25,211 nucleotides of DNA, taken from assembly GCA_045588325.1 (NCBI GenBank), contig JAZNEA010000063.1:1-25211 (forward strand), in the 5' to 3' direction. The position numbers were made by a program, and so were the translations under genes. Below the pieces are notes generated by a model. It searched no databases and was not told the DNA's origin. It was given only the letters and a program-made list of their open reading frames with translations. The stretch is from RGIG7378 sp045588325. Its GTDB lineage: Bacteria > Bacillota > Clostridia > RGIG7378. This document shows, one piece after another, positions 19,612 through 25,211 of the stretch; positions within the stretch are counted from its first letter, which is position 1, and every line of letters begins with the position of its first letter.

Positions 19612-22341
19612 ATGAAGAGATTAATCAGTGCTTTTTCCGTTGTTTTAGTTGCGGTTTTGTTGGTGGCAACGGCCCCTGCTGCAGCATTGGCAGACACATC
19701 ATCCGTGGATGCCGTCGAGATTACTGCAGGACAGCGCTCCGACGACTGGGCCAGGTTCCAGTTTAAGGTGGAGCAACCACTGGAATCAGGGGACGTAATC
19801 ACGTTCTATATCAAGCCCCACACTACCATCAGCAGAATCAGATACAGAAACTATAAGGACGGTTATGCCTTTACCGACGAGGCATTGGGCTCTGGCAAAA
19901 ACACAGTCTCCCTGGGGGATGGCTGGTATGCTGTGCGCGCAATCGTTGAGAAGTATAGCGACGAGTCCGGCCTGTTGGACGAGAGTTTTTCAGGAGAGTC
20001 CAGCTACATAACATTGACGGTAAACATAAAGGCTGGCGACACGGTGTACATCAGGGATTTCACCGTAAATGGCACAACCAAGACAAATGCAGAGCTGGCA
20101 GCCATGATCAAGACTACCAACATGCCTGCTATAACAGTTACTCAGACCACTTTGGCTGTGGAGGATGATGCCTTGTCCTATACTTGGCCAGAGGAAGAGG
20201 AGAGCACCTTTACCCCGCCAGAATTTAGTGGCACACTGCCTACATATGACAAAACTCCATACACATGGAAGATCAATGCCACATTGGGCGGAGCGCAGGG
20301 CCTGCCGCCAGTGAATCTGGACGCCACAGGCAAGTACTCCAACATCACAAACGTAAACGAGGAGCTGATTGCCGCACTGTCCTCCACAACCTTTGTAGAT
20401 CCAAACAACATAATATTTGTCATTTCCGACGGAATGGGCAGAAATGGCATGGCCGTTTCGGAGCAGTTCGCAGGCACGCTGATCATGAATCAGATGCCAT
20501 ATCACGGATTGTCCTCCACTCTGTCCAGATCAGGCACAGGCCAGACTTTTGGCACAACCGACTCTGCCGCAGGAGCCACCGCGCTCTCGTCGGGATACAA
20601 GACACAAAACGCATATGAGGGAATTGACGTTTATCAGAAGGATATTCCTCAGATAACCGAGGCCCTGAGGCAAAAGATGGGCAAAATCATAGGTGTTGTC
20701 ACAAATTATGCGGCCTATGACGCAACTCCTGCTTGTTTTGGCGGCTCCCACGAAATCCGTGGCAATGACGCTGAAATCGTCAGGGATATAATGAGTTTTG
20801 CTCCAGACCTGTGGATAGGCAGTAGTATCGCAAATTACACCAGTACATTGAATGCCCTCAAAAAGACCACTCTCCAGGGACAGGACATTCAGCTTAGCGT
20901 ATCATGGAACTCGGGAATCGCCGCAAAGAACGACAAGCTTTGGATCTCAGTGGGAGGTTTCTACTCCAGCGTTGAGCCTACATCTACGTCAAAGCCCACC
21001 ATATCCAAGGTTATGGCATTCTCCCTCACATGGTTGCAGAAAAAGTCTGACGCCAATGACAATGTGGGATTCTTCCTCATGTTCGAGAATGGCCAGACAG
21101 ATGGTGGAGGACACAACAACGAGCTGCACACGGTTATCAACGAGGTCCAGGCAACGGACGAGGCAGTAGCTGTAGCGCTCAAGTTCGCCTGCGAGAATCC
21201 CGACACATTTGTGTTGGTGACAGCGGACCACGAAACTGGCGGCCTGATACTTAAAGAGGGCTGGGAGACAAACACTAACAAGTGTGTGTTTACCACTACA
21301 GGACACTCCCAGCAGCTGGTAGCAATCAGGACAATAGGAAAGTATGGCGAACTGTTTGATCAGCAGACGCTGCACAACAACCAGGTGCCGATGATCGTGA
21401 CGCGAGTTCTGGGAATCAGCAACTTTGGTGATCCGGACCCCAAGTACTCCGTGGACGATATCCTGGCCGGAGTTAAGGTGGATGACCTGGGCGAAATGCA
21501 GACCGGCACAAATAATCTGGCAGGACAGATACTGCACATCAGGGCAGATGCAGCCATGAATTCTATCAAGATATCCATGAAGGGACTGAATATTAAGTCC
21601 GGGGACATGGTAGCGCTGGCGATTCAGGTACCTGCAGGAGCCACAGCTATTAAGATAATGGCCCCCAACGGCACAGTCCTGTTGGAGCAAAAGCTGAACA
21701 AGGCCTTGAACTATAACGCAGCAGAGGACTGCTACTGGCTTTCCTTTAAGTCTCCGGCAGCGGCCCAGGACTTGGTGATCGAGGTGACTGCATCCCTGAA
21801 GGTCAACGACGAAATTTGGATAGACAATGTGGAGATCGGAGCTAAAAAGATAACCTTTGATGGCTATGATGTGACTAAGGCCACAGCTTCTGGAAAGAGC
21901 ACGGTAAAGGTGTATACGGAGCAAAAGTTGCCGACTGCAACTCCCACGCCTAAGCCTACGGCGACACCAAAGCCTACGGCGACACCTAAGCCAACACCCG
22001 CTCCGACGCCTGCACCAACGGCCACACCTACTACCGCACCGACAGCCACACCAACGCCGGAGGTGACGGCAACACCGGAGCCCACAACAACTCCGGAGGC
22101 CACAGAGGCACCCACAGAAGCACCAACAGAGGTACCAACGGCGACGGTTGAGCCTACGGCGGAACCAACGGCCACAACCGCTCCGACAGAAGAGCCAACG
22201 GAGACACCTACAGAGGTGCCTGCAGGCGACGACAAGTCCGAGGGCATGGATTCTAGGGTTGTTATAGCAATTGTTGCAGGAGCTGTAGTAGTCGCAGGCG
22301 GAGCCGTAGCAGCTGTAATTTATTTCCTTAAGAAGAGATAA
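19612..22341 (+). CDS. Surface alkaline phosphatase ALP-C with Thr-Pro linker
   Basis: A 909-residue PhoA-family enzyme. Layout: signal peptide 1-27 (VLVAVLLVATAPAAALA); N-terminal beta-type module about 32-180 with VSLGDGWYAVRAIVEKYSDE; acidic linker; pre-core module about 215-267 (TPYTWKINATLGGAQGLPPV); core with D273, S318 in TTDSAAGA, DATPACFGGSH, FENGQTDGGGHNN, TADHETGG and TTGHSQQ; C-terminal beta-type domain about 660-765; roughly 105-residue Thr/Pro/Glu linker (772-876); membrane helix about 882-905 and KKR tail. All metal and nucleophile positions are kept. The long linker would lift the enzyme through the cell wall. It uses the Arg codon AGG often, unlike ALP-D. The ribosome binding site GAGGA is weaker than in the other ALP genes and no convincing promoter was seen in the 76 bases after the ALP-B terminator. 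Confidence 0.95.
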   Translation: MKRLISAFSVVLVAVLLVATAPAAALADTSSVDAVEITAGQRSDDWARFQFKVEQPLESGDVITFYIKPHTTISRIRYRNYKDGYAFTDEALGSGKNTVSLGDGWYAVRAIVEKYSDESGLLDESFSGESSYITLTVNIKAGDTVYIRDFTVNGTTKTNAELAAMIKTTNMPAITVTQTTLAVEDDALSYTWPEEEESTFTPPEFSGTLPTYDKTPYTWKINATLGGAQGLPPVNLDATGKYSNITNVNEELIAALSSTTFVDPNNIIFVISDGMGRNGMAVSEQFAGTLIMNQMPYHGLSSTLSRSGTGQTFGTTDSAAGATALSSGYKTQNAYEGIDVYQKDIPQITEALRQKMGKIIGVVTNYAAYDATPACFGGSHEIRGNDAEIVRDIMSFAPDLWIGSSIANYTSTLNALKKTTLQGQDIQLSVSWNSGIAAKNDKLWISVGGFYSSVEPTSTSKPTISKVMAFSLTWLQKKSDANDNVGFFLMFENGQTDGGGHNNELHTVINEVQATDEAVAVALKFACENPDTFVLVTADHETGGLILKEGWETNTNKCVFTTTGHSQQLVAIRTIGKYGELFDQQTLHNNQVPMIVTRVLGISNFGDPDPKYSVDDILAGVKVDDLGEMQTGTNNLAGQILHIRADAAMNSIKISMKGLNIKSGDMVALAIQVPAGATAIKIMAPNGTVLLEQKLNKALNYNAAEDCYWLSFKSPAAAQDLVIEVTASLKVNDEIWIDNVEIGAKKITFDGYDVTKATASGKSTVKVYTEQKLPTATPTPKPTATPKPTATPKPTPAPTPAPTATPTTAPTATPTPEVTATPEPTTTPEATEAPTEAPTEVPTATVEPTAEPTATTAPTEEPTETPTEVPAGDDKSEGMDSRVVIAIVAGAVVVAGGAVAAVIYFLKKR
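21952..21987 (+). repeat. 18-bp repeats in the ALP-C Thr-Pro linker
   Basis: Two tandem copies of AAGCCTACGGCGACACC plus one variable base, coding KPTATP, open a longer degenerate Thr-Pro-Glu region that runs to about 22230. The same KPTATP unit appears in ALP-D with different codons. Confidence 0.8.
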
Positions 22342-22401
22342 TTAAATAATCCAAGCGCAACAAAGTGTCCATTCTTGGGATACAGTGTTGTTAGTTCAGA
22401 C

Positions 22402-22440
22402 AAAGGAGGTCATTCTGATTTTACGGATGACATCCTTTTT
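22402..22440 (+). terminator. Terminator of ALP-C
   Basis: AAAGGAGGTCATTC (22402-22415) pairs with GGATGACATCCTTT (22425-22438) with one mismatch and one G-T pair, and is followed by more T. It lies 60 bases past the ALP-C stop codon. The rest of 22342-22550 holds a weak CAACA/TGTTG dyad near 22358-22391 and the ALP-D promoter region. Confidence 0.75.
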
Positions 22441-22513
22441 GATTCTAAAACAAAGCTAAGGGCCTTTTTCTCTGTGTTGTATAGATTTTAATTTCTGATT
22501 AGGATAGGATAAA

Positions 22514-22519
22514 TATAAT
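22514..22519 (+). promoter_or_regulatory. Candidate -10 of ALP-D
   Basis: A perfect TATAAT lies 32 bases before the ALP-D ATG in AT-rich DNA. The best -35 at 16-17 bases (TTTCTG or ATTTCT) is poor, so an activator may be needed. Confidence 0.5.
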
Positions 22520-22550
22520 TGTTCAATCAAGACAAAATTTAGGAGGAATT

Positions 22551-25211
22551 ATGAAGAAGCTTTTGGCAGTTCTTGTTGCGGTTTTTGTAATCGTATCCTG
22601 CATGTCTGTGGCATATGCAGGTACAATCAGTTGCACAAATCTCGAAGCACAGAACTCAAGTAGAGTTAGCGTAAAGATTAAGTCAGCAGTTAGAGAGGGA
22701 GATATTATCTCTTTCTGGGTAAAACCTGTTGGCGTTGAGAACGGTCAGGCTGATATGTATGCCAGATGCGGCAGCAAAGTAACAGCTATGTATATCGATG
22801 AAGATGGTAACGAGACAGGTAAGGATGTTTATTCTGGTAAGAGAATTGCAGATAATGCTCTTGCTGTTTCAGCAGATGGTTGGTATTTCGTTAGATGCGT
22901 TGCAAAGTCTAGTGCATCTTCTGGAGAGTACGAGCTTTCCATTGATGTAAATGGCGGTAAGATTTCTGCTGATTCATTGATTGCAGGTGTAAGCATAAAT
23001 GATATCGAGGTTGGCGTAGTTGCATGGAAATCAGCAACTCTTACAACAACTACAATGGAAGAGCCAGAGGGCGCTCCCGACTATGTACCTGGAGATAACT
23101 CTGGAGTAGGTACAGACCCAGCGCCGGGAATAAACCCAGGAACAAACACAGGTATCCCTGGTACAAGCGAGTACACAGGCACACTTCTTACATATGATAC
23201 ACAGTACTATACATGGAAGATTAATTCCGCATTGGGCGGTGCACAGAACCTGCCCGCAGTTAACCTTGCAGCTACAGGTATGTACTCTAATGTTACAAAT
23301 GTAAACGATGAGCTCCTTGCAGCTCTTAAGACAACAACATTTGTTGACATGAACAACATGATCTTCATCATCTCCGATGGTTTGGGTCAGAATGATATTA
23401 CAATGACAGAAAAGTATACTGGCAATCTCATTATGAACGATTTGCCATATTATGGTCAGCACAAGACGTTGTCTTATCCAAAGCCAGGCGAAGGCAACAA
23501 CTGGACAACAACAGACTCTGCTGCTGCAGGTACGGCTCTTTCATCTGGTATTAAGACACGTTATTCCTACGAGGGTTTGGATAAGGACGGCAAGGATGTT
23601 CCTCAGATTACAGAGGTTCTCCGCGAGAGACTCGGCAAAATTATCGGTGTAGTTACAACAGGTTGGGCATACGATGCTACTCCTGCTACATACGGCGGTG
23701 CTCATGCAGTTCGTGGTAACAGCTCCGAGATTGCTCAGGAGATGAGAACATTTGCTCCTGATTTGTTCATCGGCCCTGGTCTCACAGACTATAGCTATAA
23801 GCCAAGCGGTCAGGATATCGGCATTTCTTCCAACTGGTCTGCTGCAGTAAAGATGACAAACAAAAAGGTTTGGATTGACATCGCAGATGATTCCACAAGT
23901 TCCGATGATGACGTAAGATATGACAATGGCTGGTCCACATCCAGACCTACAATTTCTCAGATGATGGCATTCTCTCTTACATGGCTCCAGAAAACATCTG
24001 ACAAGAACAACAACGCTGGTTTCTTCCTCATGTTTGAGAATGGTATGACAGACGATGCTGGTCATAACAATGATTGGGAGCAGATGGTTGGTGAAACAAG
24101 AGCAACAGATGAAGCAGTTGCTATTGCCCTTAAGTTCGCATGCGAGAACCCAGATACAGTAGTTATCGTAACAGCTGACCATGATACAGGTGGCATGAAG
24201 CTTAACTCTGGTTGGGAGACAGATAAGTCTAAGTGTAAGTTCACAACAACAGGTCACTCCCAGCAGGACATTCAGATCTATGCAATTGGTAAGAATGCAA
24301 ATGTATTTAATAATCAGGTAATGTACAACTGCCAGGTTGGTAAGGTAACAGCATACCTCTTCGGTATTAAGGAGTTCGGTTCTGCAGAGTCCATATATAA
24401 TATTGACAACATTGTTGCTGGAGTAAAGAACGATATTGAGGATGCTCCAGAGGCAGTAGAGGACAAGGTTATTGGCCAGGTATTGCACGTAAGAGCAGAC
24501 TCAGCTGTATCTAAGATGTCTTTCACATTGAAGAACTTGTCCATTAAGGTTCATGACATGGTTTCTGTTGCTGTTGAGGTGCCCGCAGGAGCAACAAAGA
24601 TTAAGATCACAACAAACACAGGCGAGGTTGTGGCAGAGCAGAATCTTGATAAGTCTTTGAACTACGTAGAGAAATACACATACTATTTCCTTACATTTAA
24701 GCCTGCTAAGGATGCAACACAGCTGACATTCGAGTTCACTGGTAGCATTAAGAAGGGTGATGAGGTTTGGGTTGATAACTTGACAATCGCAAGCAGCAAC
24801 ATCGCATTCGATGGATATAACACATCTAATGTAACCGTTGTTTCTGGCCCTGCAACAGTTCAGGTTTACACAACAAATAGCCTGCCAGCAGCAACTCCAA
24901 CACCTACACCTAAGCCAACAGCCACACCTAAGCCGACAGCTACGCCAAAGCCAACAGCTACACCAGCACCAACAGCTACTCCTACTCCAGATGTAACAGT
25001 CGACGTAACTGAGGATGTAACAACAGATGTAACTGTAGACGTAACCGAGGATACCACAGTAGATGTAACAGAAGACGCAACACCTACACAGGCACCTACA
25101 GAGGCACCTAAGCCAACAGATGCACCTACACAGGCACCTACAGATGCACCTACACAGGCACCTACAGATGCACCTACACAGGCACCTACAAAGGAGCCCG
25201 CAGATGAGCCT
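22551..25211 (+). CDS. Surface alkaline phosphatase ALP-D (3' end missing)
   Basis: The frame stays open from the ATG at 22551 to the window end, 887 residues. AGGAGG at 22541-22546 supports the start. Layout: signal peptide 1-23 (KLLAVLVAVFVIVSCMSVAYA; IVSC could also act as a lipobox); N-terminal beta-type module about 25-160 with VSADGWYFVRCVAKS; Gly/Pro-rich linker; pre-core module (YYTWKINSALGGAQNLPAVN); core with D276, S323 in TTDSAAAG, DATPATYGGAH, FENGMTDDAGHNN, TADHDTGG and TTGHSQQD; C-terminal beta-type domain; then a linker of KPTATP units, an acidic Val/Thr/Asp stretch (VTVDVTEDVTTDV) and APTQAPTD repeats. A membrane anchor beyond the window is expected by analogy. Codon choice is AT-richer, with Arg as AGA or CGT and no AGG noticed, which hints at high expression. 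Confidence 0.95.
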   Translation, partial: MKKLLAVLVAVFVIVSCMSVAYAGTISCTNLEAQNSSRVSVKIKSAVREGDIISFWVKPVGVENGQADMYARCGSKVTAMYIDEDGNETGKDVYSGKRIADNALAVSADGWYFVRCVAKSSASSGEYELSIDVNGGKISADSLIAGVSINDIEVGVVAWKSATLTTTTMEEPEGAPDYVPGDNSGVGTDPAPGINPGTNTGIPGTSEYTGTLLTYDTQYYTWKINSALGGAQNLPAVNLAATGMYSNVTNVNDELLAALKTTTFVDMNNMIFIISDGLGQNDITMTEKYTGNLIMNDLPYYGQHKTLSYPKPGEGNNWTTTDSAAAGTALSSGIKTRYSYEGLDKDGKDVPQITEVLRERLGKIIGVVTTGWAYDATPATYGGAHAVRGNSSEIAQEMRTFAPDLFIGPGLTDYSYKPSGQDIGISSNWSAAVKMTNKKVWIDIADDSTSSDDDVRYDNGWSTSRPTISQMMAFSLTWLQKTSDKNNNAGFFLMFENGMTDDAGHNNDWEQMVGETRATDEAVAIALKFACENPDTVVIVTADHDTGGMKLNSGWETDKSKCKFTTTGHSQQDIQIYAIGKNANVFNNQVMYNCQVGKVTAYLFGIKEFGSAESIYNIDNIVAGVKNDIEDAPEAVEDKVIGQVLHVRADSAVSKMSFTLKNLSIKVHDMVSVAVEVPAGATKIKITTNTGEVVAEQNLDKSLNYVEKYTYYFLTFKPAKDATQLTFEFTGSIKKGDEVWVDNLTIASSNIAFDGYNTSNVTVVSGPATVQVYTTNSLPAATPTPTPKPTATPKPTATPKPTATPAPTATPTPDVTVDVTEDVTTDVTVDVTEDTTVDVTEDATPTQAPTEAPKPTDAPTQAPTDAPTQAPTDAPTQAPTKEPADEP
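24912..24965 (+). repeat. 18-bp repeats in the ALP-D linker
   Basis: Three tandem 18-base units beginning AAGCC (24912, 24930, 24948) code KPTATP three times. They differ at synonymous sites, so the peptide repeat is better kept than the DNA. Confidence 0.85.
25119..25190 (+). repeat. Three perfect 24-bp tandem repeats in the ALP-D linker
   Basis: Three identical copies of a 24-base unit (GATGCACCTACACAGGCACC plus TACA) start at 25119, 25143 and 25167 and code DAPTQAPT. Perfect DNA identity suggests recent expansion or slippage. Confidence 0.92.

Noticed and set aside
21864..22247. Minus-strand frame with Val/Gly/Ala repeats
   Set aside because: It is the reverse reading of the Thr-Pro linker codons of ALP-C, not a real structural protein.
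23541..24488. Minus-strand 315-codon open frame opposite ALP-D
   Set aside because: Cys/Leu/Val-rich shadow of the phosphatase core without domain, signal or ribosome binding site.

Overview
The window reads like a chromosomal segment of a Gram-positive Bacillota, most likely an uncultured or gut/rumen-type Clostridia. This is inferred from strong AGGAGG-type ribosome binding sites, use of ATG, GTG and TTG starts, a YdbC-type PC4 protein, DUF3006 next to a ComEC-like metallo-beta-lactamase protein, and large exported proteins with Thr-Pro-rich linkers and a C-terminal membrane anchor with a basic tail. No tRNA, rRNA, transposase, integrase, phage gene or CRISPR array was seen, and no gap between genes exceeds 300 bases.

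Layout. (a) 1-3853, plus strand: the 3' part of an exported Thr-Pro-repeat metallo-beta-lactamase protein, DUF3006, a PC4/YdbC-like DNA-binding protein, a DUF1624 membrane protein and CCA tRNA nucleotidyltransferase, closed by a strong terminator. (b) 3970-8307, minus strand: a three-domain fusion (pyroglutamyl peptidase, GNAT, MGMT-like) and, upstream of it, an 877-residue surface alkaline phosphatase (called ALP-A here). (c) 8555-11855, plus strand, divergent from ALP-A: VTC-domain polyphosphate polymerase candidate, DUF4956 membrane protein, double zinc-ribbon membrane protein and TPM-domain membrane protein. (d) 11872-12062: a dense set of nested, mutually exclusive inverted repeats. (e) 12079-17450: a compact aromatic operon aroB-aroA-aroC/chorismate mutase-aroE/aroK-aroQ, which covers every step from DAHP to prephenate in five genes. 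(f) 17549-25211: three more alkaline phosphatase paralogues in tandem (ALP-B, ALP-C, ALP-D), the last cut by the window end.

The most striking content is the set of four divergent, cell-surface PhoA-type phosphatases. All four share the same metal and nucleophile residues and a conserved module of about 60 residues just before the core, but they differ in N-terminal domain and linker. Together with the exported MBL protein (a possible nuclease) and the VTC/DUF4956 pair, they suggest a phosphate-scavenging and phosphate-storage neighbourhood. That link is inference, and no Pho-box was recognised. The other notable items are the triple fusion protein, the doubly fused aro operon and the inverted-repeat element.
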